A program made the translations under genes and the position numbers. Below, in pieces: positions 23,653-32,535 of a DNA stretch of 34,031 bases. The first letter of the stretch is position 1, and each line of letters begins with the position of its first letter. A model generated the notes under the pieces. That model was given only the letters and a program-made list of their open reading frames with translations, searched no databases and was not told the origin of the DNA. The DNA lies in contig JAHFDS010000030.1 in the NCBI GenBank assembly GCA_023248855.1, forward strand, positions 1-34,031, read 5' to 3'. Origin of the DNA: Myxococcales bacterium. GTDB lineage: Bacteria > Myxococcota_A > Polyangia > JAHFDS01.

Positions 23653-24639
23653 TCAGCGCCCGATGGCCTCGAGGATCTCCGTGCCCGCGGGTCCGCCGAT
23701 CGCAAGGGCCTCCGCATGCGCGGGGGCGAGCGCGCGGCGAAAGGCCTCCTTCTCGCCGGGCGTGAGGGCCACGACGGCGACCCCTTTCGCGGCGAGCGCC
23801 TGCACGAGCTCATCGTCGAGCATCTCCCCGACGCGAGTCGCCTTGGTGACGAGCTCGGTCCGGTGCTTGAGGAGCGTCCTCTGCGCGCTGGCCGGGAGCT
23901 CGTCGAAGGCCCGGCGATTGACGAAGAGCACCGCGCTCTGCAGGACATGCCTCGTGGGCGTGAAGTGATGGATCTGGTCCGCCAGCGACGCCGCGAATAT
24001 GTAGAGGGCAGGCAGATCGGTCGCCTCGACGCGCTGGTCGCGGAACGCCTCGACGACCTGCGGCAGCGCAACCTCCACCAGGCGGACGCCCAGCGGGCGC
24101 CACATGGCGCGGTGCAGGGGCGACGGCTGGATGCGCAAGGCCAGGCCGCGCAGATCCTCCGGCCGCCGGATCGCCTTGCGGGTCGTGGACAGGGCGCGCC
24201 AGCCGATGAAGCCCATGCCGAGATGCGCCAGGCCGTGCTCGCGAAGGTGCGCCGTCATGCGGGGGCCTCCCAGCACGTCGCGCCCCGCGATGCGCTGGAA
24301 GGCGGCCAGGTCCTCGAACAGGTACGGTGCGTCGAGCACCGACAGCGCCGGCACGCTTGCCGAGGCGGCCCCGGTGCTGCCCGCCCACATCTGGATGCGC
24401 CCCTTTTGGCACAGCTCGAGCGTCGAGGCCTCGTCCCCGAGCGCCCCACCATGCCGTGCCCGGACCCGCACCCGACCCACCGCGGCGCGCTCGAGCGTGC
24501 GCGCCACCTCGTCGAGCACCGCGGCGCTCGGGGAACCCTCCGGCGCCATCGACGAGAGGACCCACGTCAGCGGCTCGCCACCCCCGGCGGCGCCGAGCCC
24601 GAAGACCGCGACCGCCATTGGCACGCAGCTCCACCGCAC
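23653..24639 (-). CDS. TRAP-type solute-binding protein (DctP family)
   Basis: A 328-residue exported protein. After a short signal (to about AAGGGEP) it follows the DctP pattern: PLTWVLSSMAPEGSPSAAVLDEVARTLE, then GGALGDEASTLELCQKGRIQMWAGS, DAPYLFEDLAAFQRIAG, RAIRRPEDLRGLALRIQPSPLHRAMWRPLGVRLVEVALPQVVEAFRDQRVEATD and a helical C-terminus. In the family the Arg of LRIQ (LRIQPSP here) pairs with a substrate carboxylate; substrates are commonly organic acids. No DctQ or DctM permease is nearby. The GTG at 24639 is taken as start; the ATG at 24618 is possible. It lies 24 bases downstream of glucokinase on the same strand and may be the last gene of that transcript. Confidence 0.85.
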   Translation of the reverse strand: MRWSCVPMAVAVFGLGAAGGGEPLTWVLSSMAPEGSPSAAVLDEVARTLERAAVGRVRVRARHGGALGDEASTLELCQKGRIQMWAGSTGAASASVPALSVLDAPYLFEDLAAFQRIAGRDVLGGPRMTAHLREHGLAHLGMGFIGWRALSTTRKAIRRPEDLRGLALRIQPSPLHRAMWRPLGVRLVEVALPQVVEAFRDQRVEATDLPALYIFAASLADQIHHFTPTRHVLQSAVLFVNRRAFDELPASAQRTLLKHRTELVTKATRVGEMLDDELVQALAAKGVAVVALTPGEKEAFRRALAPAHAEALAIGGPAGTEILEAIGR

Positions 24640-24663
24640 GGGGTCATTGTAGACCTTCCGAGG

Positions 24664-25656
24664 TCAGCCGAGTCCCACCGCGATGCGCGCTGCGCCACGC
24701 AGGCCGAGCCGCGTGTCCGTCACCACCCACATCGGCACCGCGTCGAGCAGCTCGCGATAGCGCCCCTTGTCGGTGAACGCTCCGCGCGTGGCCACGGCGC
24801 GCAGGCGCGGCAGCACCCTCGGCGCGATGCCGCCGCACACGAACACGCCGCCCGTCGCGAGCGACTTGAGCGCCAGGTTGCCGGCCTCGGCCAGCAGGAC
24901 GTCGAGCATCCAGTCGAGGGCCTCGCCGCTCGTCGCGTCACCGGCCTCGGCCGCCGTGGAGATCGCCGCGGCCACGTCGGCCGCCGCTGCGCGCGCGGAC
25001 TCGACCAGCGCCGCCGGGGGACGCCCCTCGGCCTCGACCAGGAACTCGTAGAGCGAGACGAGGCCCGGCCCTGACGCCACGCGCTCGTACGACACATGCC
25101 CGCTGTGCCGGGCCGTGAGCCAGGACAGGAGGTGCACCTCGGCGATGCGCCTCGGCGCGAAGTCGGTGTGCCCGCCCTCGGTCGGTACGATGACGAACCG
25201 GTCGCCATCGCGCGCGAGGATCGCCTCGCCGAGCCCCGTGCCGGCGCCGAGCACGGCGAGGCTGCCGCCCAGGGCACGGTGCGAACGCGCGGGGCCGAGC
25301 AGGTGCACGGCCCCGTCGTGGTCGAGCTCGAGCACGCCGGCGGCGGCGCCGTGGAAGTCGTTGACGAGCTTGACGCGCGCGATGCCGCTCGCCCGCTGGA
25401 GCGCGCGAGCATCGACGGTCCACGGCAGGTTCGTGGTTGCGCAGTGGTCCTCGTGGACGGGGCCTGCGATCGCGACGCAGGCACGCTCGACGCGCGTGCC
25501 CGCCTCGGCCACGAAGCGCTCGAGGATCTGCTCGAGGCCGCCGAACGCCGCCGACGCGTAGGTGCGCTCCTCGAAGAAGCGCATCTGGGCGCCCTGCACC
25601 TCGACCAGCGCGAGCCGCGCGTTGGTCCCCCCCACGTCCGCCGCGACGACGATCAT
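24664..25656 (-). CDS. glk: Glucokinase
   Basis: A 330-residue cytosolic enzyme that phosphorylates glucose with ATP to glucose 6-phosphate. The ATP-grasping N-terminus ADVGGTNARLAL, the LPWTVD segment, the catalytic-Asp motif KLVNDFHGAA, the phosphate loop GAGTGLGEA and the sugar-binding PTEGGHTDFAP (EGGH of bacterial glucokinases) are all present, with GGVFVCGGIAPRVLP near the C-terminus. Its start overlaps the stop of the preceding lipoprotein gene (ATGA), so it is transcribed and probably translated with the Tad operon, an unusual place for a glycolytic enzyme. Confidence 0.95.
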   Translation of the reverse strand: MIVVAADVGGTNARLALVEVQGAQMRFFEERTYASAAFGGLEQILERFVAEAGTRVERACVAIAGPVHEDHCATTNLPWTVDARALQRASGIARVKLVNDFHGAAAGVLELDHDGAVHLLGPARSHRALGGSLAVLGAGTGLGEAILARDGDRFVIVPTEGGHTDFAPRRIAEVHLLSWLTARHSGHVSYERVASGPGLVSLYEFLVEAEGRPPAALVESARAAAADVAAAISTAAEAGDATSGEALDWMLDVLLAEAGNLALKSLATGGVFVCGGIAPRVLPRLRAVATRGAFTDKGRYRELLDAVPMWVVTDTRLGLRGAARIAVGLG

Positions 25657-26444
25657 CAGAGCCGCATCGGGCCCTTGGGCTCGTCGGTGGGCGCTTCCTT
25701 GCGCTCGGGCTTCTTCTCGGGCGCGGGGGCGCCGTCCTCGCCGGTCGCCGTCCCCTTCTTGAGTCGCTTGATCGGCACCGGAGAGCCCCCGCGGTCCGCT
25801 GCCGGCGTGGGCCTTCGCTTCGTGCCCCGCACGTCTTCCTCCTTGAACGCCTGCCGGAAGACGAACGCATCGTCGTGGTCGGGCAAGAGGAAGGTCTTGC
25901 GCGGGTTGGCCGGCTTGAGGTTCGGCGCGTTCGCGGTCAGCACGCGCACCTCGAGCTCCGTGCCGGGTACGCCTCGGTACATGAACAGCGCGACGCCTTG
26001 CTCGTTCGTGGCCGCGACGGGCTTGCCGTAGGTCTCGATCGGCAGCCCCAGCCGGCCGTCGGTCCGCACCATGATCGCGTAGGTCCGTTGCGTGGGCGCG
26101 AACGTCACCTCGCGCTGCACCGGAATCGGCTGCTCCTCTCCGCCACCGAGCGGGATGCCGCGCCGGAGCGGCACCTCGAGGTCCGCCTTGATCACGCGGT
26201 GGCCGTCCGGGGCGAGGATGGAAAGGCGCACCTGCTCGCCATCGGAGCCGTAGATGCGGAACGTCGCCTTGCCGTCCGGCCCCGTGCGCACGCGCGTCGT
26301 GCCGGGCGCCGAGCAGCTCGCACCGGGGGCGGGGCGCCCGTCCTCGAAGCGCGCGATCACCGTGACCGGGAACTCGTCGATCGTCTTCTGCGCACCGCCT
26401 CCGCACGCCGCGAAGACGAGGGTCAGCGCCAGGGGCGCCCTCAC
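25656..26444 (-). CDS. Lipoprotein with Ig-like domain in Tad operon
   Basis: A 262-residue protein with a short lipoprotein signal (VFAAC, Cys14). Residues ~25-85 (FPVTVIARFEDGRPAPGASCSAPGTTRVRTGPDGKATFRIYG) look like a carboxypeptidase-regulatory or Ig-like beta sandwich, and a second strand-rich unit follows (QREVTFAPTQRTYAIMVRTDGRLG). The C-terminal ~60 residues are a Lys/Pro/Glu-rich disordered tail. Starts with GTG overlapping the upstream stop (GTGA). I infer an envelope-anchored accessory of the Tad system from context alone. Confidence 0.75.
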   Translation of the reverse strand: MRAPLALTLVFAACGGGAQKTIDEFPVTVIARFEDGRPAPGASCSAPGTTRVRTGPDGKATFRIYGSDGEQVRLSILAPDGHRVIKADLEVPLRRGIPLGGGEEQPIPVQREVTFAPTQRTYAIMVRTDGRLGLPIETYGKPVAATNEQGVALFMYRGVPGTELEVRVLTANAPNLKPANPRKTFLLPDHDDAFVFRQAFKEEDVRGTKRRPTPAADRGGSPVPIKRLKKGTATGEDGAPAPEKKPERKEAPTDEPKGPMRL

Positions 26445-27835
26445 CTCGGTCCCCCGGACGGCTGCACGAGCTCCGCCCGCCGACCGACCAGGCGCACCAT
26501 GAACTCGAGCGTCGGATCCCCCGGCGACGCATCGCGCAGGATCGTGAAGTGACGGAGCGCGAGCGGGTAGTTCGATCCCTCGAACGCCTCGACCGCTTGC
26601 TTGAGCTGATCGGGCTTGGGCGGTGGCAGCGAGGGCTCGTAGGGGGCGTCGGCCTCGGCGTTGGCCTCGGCGGAAGGTGCGGCGCCGAGGGGCCCGGTCG
26701 CGCCCTGATCGGGCGCCCGCTCGCGCGCCTCCTCGACCGGTGGTGGTGGCGGCACCTTGCGCGGCCTGTTGGCCGGAACGAGCAGGATCACCGCCATCAC
26801 GCCCAGCAGGAGCGCGCAGCAGGCGATCACGATGCCGCGACGCGGAGCGGCCAGGCGATCCTTCGGCTCCTCCAGCGTCGGCTGTTCCGGCCGCGTGCCG
26901 CCGCGGGCGCGGGAGGGGGGCTCGAGGCGATTGGCCAGCGATGGCTCGTCGAAGTCGTCGAACGCCGGTGGGGACGCAGGTGGTAGCGGGGTGTAGAGGC
27001 TGTCCTCCGGCCGGCCGAAGTCGCTGCCCATGCGGGCGAGCGCGGCGCGCGCGCCGGGTGGGAGCTTGCCCTTTTGCGCGACCACCGCTCGCTGCGGCGC
27101 GGCGGCAGGCGGCTGTGATCCGGGACGCTGCGGCGGGCGGCCGGCCTGCTTGGGCGGCACCCGCTGTGGTGGCGCCGACAGTCCCCGCTGCTGCGGCCGT
27201 GAGAGCACGAGGGCCCTCGAGGTGTCCTCGACCGGCCGCTCGGTGTCTTGCGGTGGATACGGCGGCAGCCCCTCCGGCGCAGTCACGAACTGACCGTGCC
27301 CCAGGAGGTGGTCGGGCACGTCGGGCGGCGGATCCGGCGTCATTCGTCGCAGGGCCAGGCCCGCCATCGGATCTACGACGGTCGCGCCCTCGGGCGGAGG
27401 AGCCGTGAGCTGCTTGGGCCTTGGCGTCTCGCCCTCGATCACCACCTCGAGCGTGACGCCGGCGACGTAGACGAGGTCGCCGCCCTTGAGGGGCATCGCG
27501 ATCTCGATCGAGGAATCATTGACCTGCGTGCCGTTGGCGCTGCCCAGATCCTCGACCAGGAGCTGTCCGTTCCGGTAGAAGAAGCGAGCGTGGCGGCGAG
27601 AGGCGTGCGGCGCGTTGAGCGTGAAGTCGACCTCTTCGCTCCGACCCACCACGAGGCCAGCCGGGGTCTGGGGGACCTCTACGCGATCGGCGACGGCGGA
27701 GCCCTCGACCACCTGCAAGAGCGCACGGCGCGCACCGGTCGGCACGACGGACTTGCGCCCCACCACGGGCGCCAGCACCGTCTTGACCTCTGCGCTCTCC
27801 TTGGCGAGCCCGAATGGCCGACGCTTCTCGCTCAT
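26441..27835 (-). CDS. FHA-domain single-pass membrane protein (second)
   Basis: A 464-residue protein with an N-terminal FHA domain (about 55-130: GLVVGRSEEVDFTLNAPHASRRHARFFYRNGQLLVEDLGSANGTQVNDS). The GRS, SRRHA and NGT motifs that bind phosphothreonine are intact. A long Pro/Ala/Gln-rich linker, one membrane helix (about 338-358, IVIACCALLLGVMAVILLVPA) and a C-terminal extracytoplasmic part (AVEAFEGSNYPLALRHFTILRDASPGDP, TPR-like) follow. The FHA side should read Ser/Thr kinase phosphorylation in the cytoplasm. It is separated by 43 bases from the second CpaF gene and overlaps the lipoprotein gene. Confidence 0.88.
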   Translation of the reverse strand: MSEKRRPFGLAKESAEVKTVLAPVVGRKSVVPTGARRALLQVVEGSAVADRVEVPQTPAGLVVGRSEEVDFTLNAPHASRRHARFFYRNGQLLVEDLGSANGTQVNDSSIEIAMPLKGGDLVYVAGVTLEVVIEGETPRPKQLTAPPPEGATVVDPMAGLALRRMTPDPPPDVPDHLLGHGQFVTAPEGLPPYPPQDTERPVEDTSRALVLSRPQQRGLSAPPQRVPPKQAGRPPQRPGSQPPAAAPQRAVVAQKGKLPPGARAALARMGSDFGRPEDSLYTPLPPASPPAFDDFDEPSLANRLEPPSRARGGTRPEQPTLEEPKDRLAAPRRGIVIACCALLLGVMAVILLVPANRPRKVPPPPPVEEARERAPDQGATGPLGAAPSAEANAEADAPYEPSLPPPKPDQLKQAVEAFEGSNYPLALRHFTILRDASPGDPTLEFMVRLVGRRAELVQPSGGPR

Positions 27836-27878
27836 CTACCGGGGTCCTCTGCCGACGGCAGACAGACTGTACTACATC

Positions 27879-28994
27879 CTACCCGGCTCTTTCCCAGAGC
27901 GCCACGAGCTCGGGATCGAGCCTCTCGCCATGGGGCTCGAGCTCCTGCCAGAACGTCGGCGCGATCCCGGTGGCGCGCAGATCCCCCTGGATTCGGCCGG
28001 TTCGCTCGTCGATCATCGCGAGCTCGAACACGAAGAGATCGTTGACCACGTAGCTCGCCTGCTCGTCGAGGCCCACCGCCTCTGCGATGTGGGTGATCTT
28101 GCGGGTGCCATCGGGCATGCGCTCGATGAGGACGATGAGGTCGATCGCGCTCGCGATCTGGCCCCGCAGGGCCCCGAGCGGCAGCCCGATGTCCGCCATC
28201 AGGGCCAGCGTCTCGACGCGCCGCAGCGCGTCAGGGGCCCGCGTGGCGTGCACGGTGGAGATCCCCCCGCCGTGTCCCGAGATCATCGACTGGATGAGGT
28301 CGAGCGCCTCGCCGCCGCGCACCTCGCCGACCACGATGCGATCCGGCCGCAGCCGCAGCGTGGCCCGCAGGAGCTCGCGGATCGTGACTTCGCCCTGGCC
28401 GAGGGCATCCTTCGGGCGCCCCTCGAGGGAGAGCACGTGGGGCTGGCGGAGCTTGAGCTCCGAGCTGTCCTCGATCACCACGATGCGCTCCTGATCGGGC
28501 AGCGCGGCCGCGAGCGCGGCCAAGAGCGACGTCTTGCCGGAGCCGGTGCCTCCGGCGATGAGGATGTTCCGCTTGACGCGGATACACGCCTCCAGGAACC
28601 GCGCGGCCTGTGCGGACACCGAGCCGATGCGGACGAGCGCGTCGCAGGTGATGGTGTCGCGCGAGAACTTGCGGATGGCGACCACGATCCCGCGGCGTGA
28701 GATCGGCGGCAGGATCGCCTCGACGCGCGAGCCGTCGGGCAGGCGTGCCTCCAGGATGGGACGGTCGGGACCGACCTGGCGGCCGACGAACTGCGCGATG
28801 TTACGCACCGCGGCCTCGAGCGCGTGCTCGCTGTCAAAGCGCACCGCCGTCTTCTCGAGGCGGCCCTTGCGCTCGACGTACACCTCCTCGTGGCCGTTGA
28901 TCAGGATCTCGGCCACGTCGCCGGCATCGAGGAAGGCGCGGATGGGCTCGAGCAAGCCCAGCACGGACTCACGGAATACGCGTTCGGGGATCAT
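27879..28994 (-). CDS. CpaF-like Tad secretion ATPase (second copy)
   Basis: A 371-residue PilT/VirB11-type ATPase without the N-terminal extension of the first CpaF. It has the N-terminal domain AEILINGHEEVYVERKGRLEKT, ARLPDGSRVEAILPPISRRGIVVAIRKFS, Walker A GGTGSGKTS, the Asp box IVVIEDSSELKLRQPHVLSLE, Walker [24 protein letters not shown] and the His box GHGGGISTVHAT. All catalytic elements are present, so it should be active. Two CpaF-type ATPases in one operon suggest a division of labour (assembly versus retraction, or hetero-hexamer); this is inference. The ATG overlaps the upstream stop (ATGA). Confidence 0.92.
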   Translation of the reverse strand: MIPERVFRESVLGLLEPIRAFLDAGDVAEILINGHEEVYVERKGRLEKTAVRFDSEHALEAAVRNIAQFVGRQVGPDRPILEARLPDGSRVEAILPPISRRGIVVAIRKFSRDTITCDALVRIGSVSAQAARFLEACIRVKRNILIAGGTGSGKTSLLAALAAALPDQERIVVIEDSSELKLRQPHVLSLEGRPKDALGQGEVTIRELLRATLRLRPDRIVVGEVRGGEALDLIQSMISGHGGGISTVHATRAPDALRRVETLALMADIGLPLGALRGQIASAIDLIVLIERMPDGTRKITHIAEAVGLDEQASYVVNDLFVFELAMIDERTGRIQGDLRATGIAPTFWQELEPHGERLDPELVALWERAG

Positions 28995-29788
28995 CAGGGC
29001 TTCTCGGCTTTCGGGTCCGCGCCCCCGCGCAGCCAGCGGATCTCTCCCGAGCCTGCCGCCGCGGGGGGCGTCGCGGGCTCTGCGGGGCGCGGCAGGACCG
29101 GGGCAGGCGCTTCGGGCGGGGGCGGCGCCGGGTGCGCCAGCTCGAGGTGGATCTGGTCCGCCGGGCGGGCCAGCTCCCGCAGCAGGCGCTCGGCGAGCGA
29201 GCGGTCCTCGGAGGCTTTCCGCTCGAGCTCGAGGAAGCGCAGGAGCGACGCGCGCGCCTGCTCGGGCTTGCCGTGCTCCTTGTAGAGCCGGCCGAGCGCC
29301 AGGTACGCGTCCGGCCGCCGCGGCTGCAGGCCGAGCAAGATGCGCAGCTCGCGCTCGGCGGCCATCGGATCGTCGAGCAGGACGTCGAGCTGCGCGAGCA
29401 GGAGGCGCGTCTCGTATTGCTCCGGGTACTCGACGAGCAACGCGCGCGCGCGATCGCTCGCGATCTGGTAGCGGCCGTTCTTGGCCGCGAGCCGGATCAG
29501 CGGAGGCCCGACCCTCTTTTGCGCCACGCCGAGGTTTCGCGCCACCTCGTAGTACTGCTCCGCGCGCAGGATCTCGCCCGCCTTCTCGTAGATTCCCGCC
29601 AGCCGGAGCACCGATTCGGGATCATTCGGATGCTCCGAGTAGCCGCGCTTGGCCAGCTCCATCGCCTGATCGGTCGAGCCGCGCTTGAGCGCCTCGAGGA
29701 TCTGCTGGTCGCGGCTCTTGGGCTCGGCGGGGATGCACGCCACGAGCCCGAGCACCGCGCAGAGCGTGGCCCTTGCGACCGGAGCCAC
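28994..29788 (-). CDS. TPR lipoprotein (TadD-like)
   Basis: A 264-residue protein starting with GTG and a lipoprotein signal (LVAC, Cys18). Residues ~25-190 contain about four TPR units (e.g. AMELAKRGYSEHPNDPESVLRLAGIYEKAGEILRAEQYYEVARNLG and PDAYLALGRLYKEHGKPEQARASLLRFLELERKA), followed by a Pro/Ala-rich tail. TadD-type TPR lipoproteins act as pilotins or assembly factors in Tad systems. The start shares one base with the stop of the FHA gene (TAGTG), and its stop overlaps the CpaF-2 start. Confidence 0.85.
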   Translation of the reverse strand: MAPVARATLCAVLGLVACIPAEPKSRDQQILEALKRGSTDQAMELAKRGYSEHPNDPESVLRLAGIYEKAGEILRAEQYYEVARNLGVAQKRVGPPLIRLAAKNGRYQIASDRARALLVEYPEQYETRLLLAQLDVLLDDPMAAERELRILLGLQPRRPDAYLALGRLYKEHGKPEQARASLLRFLELERKASEDRSLAERLLRELARPADQIHLELAHPAPPPPEAPAPVLPRPAEPATPPAAAGSGEIRWLRGGADPKAEKP

Positions 29789-30792
29789 TACTTCAGCTCG
29801 CTCTCGAGGCGGCGACGCGAGGCGAGGATCCGCTTCCGGAAAGGGTGCTCCTCGTCGGCGATCAGGCGCAAGAGGTAGTCGAGCTCCTGCAGGGCCTTGC
29901 GGGTGTTCTTGTTCTTCCGTGCCATCGAGTAGCGGAACTTCGCCTCCCGCAGCCACTGATCGAGCCGGTCACGGGCGGCCTTCTGTCGGCGGCCCAGGTT
30001 CGGCAGCAGCTCCGGGCCCGCTCCCGAGGCGCGCACCAGCGCCTCCGCACGCTCGTAGTTCACCGCGGCGCGATACAGGTCACTGGGATCGGACTCCGCG
30101 CGGGCTTCCAGGTTGAGCGCCAGCTCGAACGTTCGCTTGGCCCGCTCCACGCATTCCGACGGCTCGCACGACGGGGGCGGCTCGGGCCGGACCAGCTGGA
30201 TGTTCTGCGTGGAGCTCTTGCCACCGAGATCGTCCTCGTCTTCTCCCTGCCCCATGAATCCCCACGCGAGGATGCCGATGCAGAACAGGCCCGCGAACAC
30301 GCCGAGCACGATGGGGCGCTTCGACTGGGTCCTCGGCGGCGGCGACTGGGTCCTCGGCGGCGGGGTCGGGGCGCGCGGCTCGGGGACGTAGGCGTCCTGT
30401 CGCGGCGAGGAGCGCCCGCGCATCTGATCGAGCGCATCGTAGTGCGCATCCTCCTGGGCTTCGCCGGGTGCCTCGCCCTCGATGCCGACGTGCAGCTGGA
30501 CGTCCCCGATCTCGATCACGTCGCCGTCGGCCAGCTGCGCCGGCTGGCGCACGGGCGAGCCGTTCAGGCGTGTCGGGTTGGTCGTCTGCTCGGGCACGAG
30601 ATAGAAGCGGCCGTCGGGATCGCGCTCGACCGAGAACTGGTTCCGCGAGAGCATGGGCCGATCGATGCGCAGGTCGGCCTGCTCCGAACGACCGACGGTC
30701 ACGACGTCAGTGTCGAACTGGAACGGCACCGCCTCGCGCCCGCCGATGGAGACGTAGAGCGCGATGCCTCGCGGCTCAGAATAGGTTCCCAC
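29788..30792 (-). CDS. FHA-domain single-pass membrane protein (first)
   Basis: A 334-residue protein. The N-terminal FHA domain (about 20-105) has VTVGRSEQADLRIDRPMLSRNQFSVERDPDGRFYLV and TRLNGSPV; the usual SRxH is SRNQ here, so phospho-peptide binding may be altered. A Pro-rich linker with an exact PPPRTQS duplication, one membrane helix (about 160-178, IVLGVFAGLFCIGILAWGFMG) and an extracytoplasmic helical domain follow. It starts with GTG inside the end of tadC (17-base overlap). It is the first of two FHA proteins in the operon and probably links kinase signalling to the Tad machine. Confidence 0.85.
   Translation of the reverse strand: MGTYSEPRGIALYVSIGGREAVPFQFDTDVVTVGRSEQADLRIDRPMLSRNQFSVERDPDGRFYLVPEQTTNPTRLNGSPVRQPAQLADGDVIEIGDVQLHVGIEGEAPGEAQEDAHYDALDQMRGRSSPRQDAYVPEPRAPTPPPRTQSPPPRTQSKRPIVLGVFAGLFCIGILAWGFMGQGEDEDDLGGKSSTQNIQLVRPEPPPSCEPSECVERAKRTFELALNLEARAESDPSDLYRAAVNYERAEALVRASGAGPELLPNLGRRQKAARDRLDQWLREAKFRYSMARKNKNTRKALQELDYLLRLIADEEHPFRKRILASRRRLESELK
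30322..30363. repeat. 21-bp tandem duplication inside the first FHA gene
   Basis: Two exact 21-bp units (30322-30342 and 30343-30363) encode PPPRTQS twice in the linker between FHA domain and membrane helix. Being in frame, copy-number change would lengthen or shorten the linker without breaking the protein. Confidence 0.8.
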
Positions 30793-31678
30793 GGATGGCT
30801 TTGACGATGGTACCGCCGAACAGCACCAGGAAGGTCGCGAAGAAGATCAGCGTGAGCGGCATCAGCATCAGCACCGCGGCGCGGCCGGCACGCTTCTCGA
30901 TGTTCTGCGAGCGCTGGGTCCGCATCGAGTCGGCCTGGATGCGTAGCGCCTCGGCGAGCGGGACCCCGCGCTTCTCGGCCTCGATGACGGAGCTCACGAA
31001 GCTGCGCACGACCGGCGAGGGCGCCCGCTCGGCCATCGCCGACAAGGCATCCGCCCGGGTGCGGCCGAGCTGGAGCTCGGCGAGCACGCGTCCGAGCTCC
31101 TCGCGCAGCGGATCGTTCTTCACGCTCGCTCGCTCGACCACGTGGCGCGTGGCGCCGACGAAGTCGATGCCGGCTGAGATCGCGAGCACCATCAGGTCGA
31201 GCGCATAGGGCAGCGCCTGCCCGATGAGGCGCATGCGCTCGCGCGCCCGGTCGGACAGCCACATGATCGGGAACATGATCGCGATCACCGTGGACAGGAT
31301 CGCCCCGCCTGCGGCACCGAGCTTGGCGAGCGCGAAGAAGGCCGCTCCGCTGCCGGCCCCGAAGAACACACAGGTGAGGATGAGCGCGAGGTACTCGTCG
31401 GCGTCGAGGCCGCCGGGCTCGCCCGCGCGGACGAGCTCCGACGCGATCCATCTGCGGAAGCCGCCGGGCTTGATGCGCTGCACGTGATACGTTGCCAGCC
31501 GCAGGGCCGGCTCGAACCAGCGGAACAGGGTGCTCTCCTCGCGCAGCTGGCGTCGCTTGGCGCCACGGCGTCCCACCGACGGCACCTCTGGCAGGCGATC
31601 CGGGGCAAAGCCGATGACGACCACGATCGCCGCCGCGGCGGCGCATCCGATGGAGATCCAGTAGTAGAGGGGGCTCAT
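30776..31678 (-). CDS. tadC: TadC inner-membrane platform protein
   Basis: A 300-residue T2SSF-domain protein with an N-terminal membrane helix (YYWISIGCAAAAAIVVVIGFA), two more around residues 100-145 (LALILTCVFFGAGSGAAFFAL and AILSTVIAIMFPIMWLSD) and a C-terminal pair (AAVLMLMPLTLIFFATFLVLFGG). The cytoplasmic helical bundle contains LPYALDLMVLAISAGIDFVGATRHVVE and PLAEALRIQADSMRTQRSQNIEKRAGRAAV, typical of TadC. The ATG at 31678 overlaps the tadB stop (ATGA); the TTG just upstream is not needed. Confidence 0.92.
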   Translation of the reverse strand: MSPLYYWISIGCAAAAAIVVVIGFAPDRLPEVPSVGRRGAKRRQLREESTLFRWFEPALRLATYHVQRIKPGGFRRWIASELVRAGEPGGLDADEYLALILTCVFFGAGSGAAFFALAKLGAAGGAILSTVIAIMFPIMWLSDRARERMRLIGQALPYALDLMVLAISAGIDFVGATRHVVERASVKNDPLREELGRVLAELQLGRTRADALSAMAERAPSPVVRSFVSSVIEAEKRGVPLAEALRIQADSMRTQRSQNIEKRAGRAAVLMLMPLTLIFFATFLVLFGGTIVKAIRGNLF

Positions 31679-32531
31679 CAATCCACCGCCGTGGCCTTGC
31701 GAACGCCGTAGACGCCCAGGATCTCGAGCATCGCGATCACGGACAGGATGCCCCAGCCGAACGGGTCCTGGAACAGCGGCAGGATCCAGCGCGGGTCGAG
31801 GTAGAACAGCGCCAGGCCCACCACCCAGGGCATCAGGCCTAGCACCCAGGCCTGCGCGCGACCCTCGGCGGTCTTGGCGTCCACCAGGCCCTCGAGCCGC
31901 TGCGTCTCGCGCACGACGTCGGCGATGCGGTCGAGGATGGCAGGCAGATCACCGCCGGTCGCCCGCCCGATCGTGATCGCGGTGACGGCCATGTCGAGGT
32001 AGCGGCTCTCGACGCGCTTGCCCAGGGAGCGCAGCGCGTCCTCGAGCGTCAGGCCCACGCGGTTTTCGCGCAGGAGCAGGTCGAACTCCTCGGCGATCGG
32101 CTTCTCCAGGTGGCGCACGGTCGTCGCGACCGCGTCGACGAAGTTCGGCGTGGCGCGCAGCGTCGTCGCGATGGTCATGAGCGCGCGCTCGAGCTGCTCC
32201 TCGATCTTGGTGCGCCGGTCGCTGACGCGGCCCTTGAGCCGCCAGAGCGGCCAGCCGAAGCCGAGCAGGCCGAAGATGAACGGCCCCGGGCCGGGGAAGA
32301 CCGCCCAGCCGATCACCGCACCGAGCAGGGTCCACAGGAGGTGTCGGATGAAGAAGTCCCGCACGGGCGTGCGGTCGAACATCCAGCGCAGCTTGCCGCC
32401 GACGTGCTCGGTGTACCGTCGCACTTGCCCGCGGTAGGCGCCCACGATCTGGTCGTAGGCCGCGTAGCCCGCCACGGCGGCGGCGACGACCGCGAGCGCG
32501 ATCGAACCGACGAAGTAGATCGCGGAGTCCG

Positions 32532-32535
<4 letters not shown>
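31678..32535 (-). CDS. tadB: TadB inner-membrane platform protein
   Basis: A 285-residue T2SSF protein. It has an N-terminal membrane helix (YFVGSIALAVVAAAVAGYAAY), a second group (HLLWTLLGAVIGWAVFPGPGPFIFGLLGFGWPLW), a cytoplasmic bundle (QLERALMTIATTLRATPNFVDAVATTVRHLEKPIAEEFDLLLRE and GLTLEDALRSLGKRV) and two C-terminal helices. With TadC it should form the platform that CpaF acts on. The GTG at 32535 overlaps the cpaF stop (GTGA). Confidence 0.92.
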
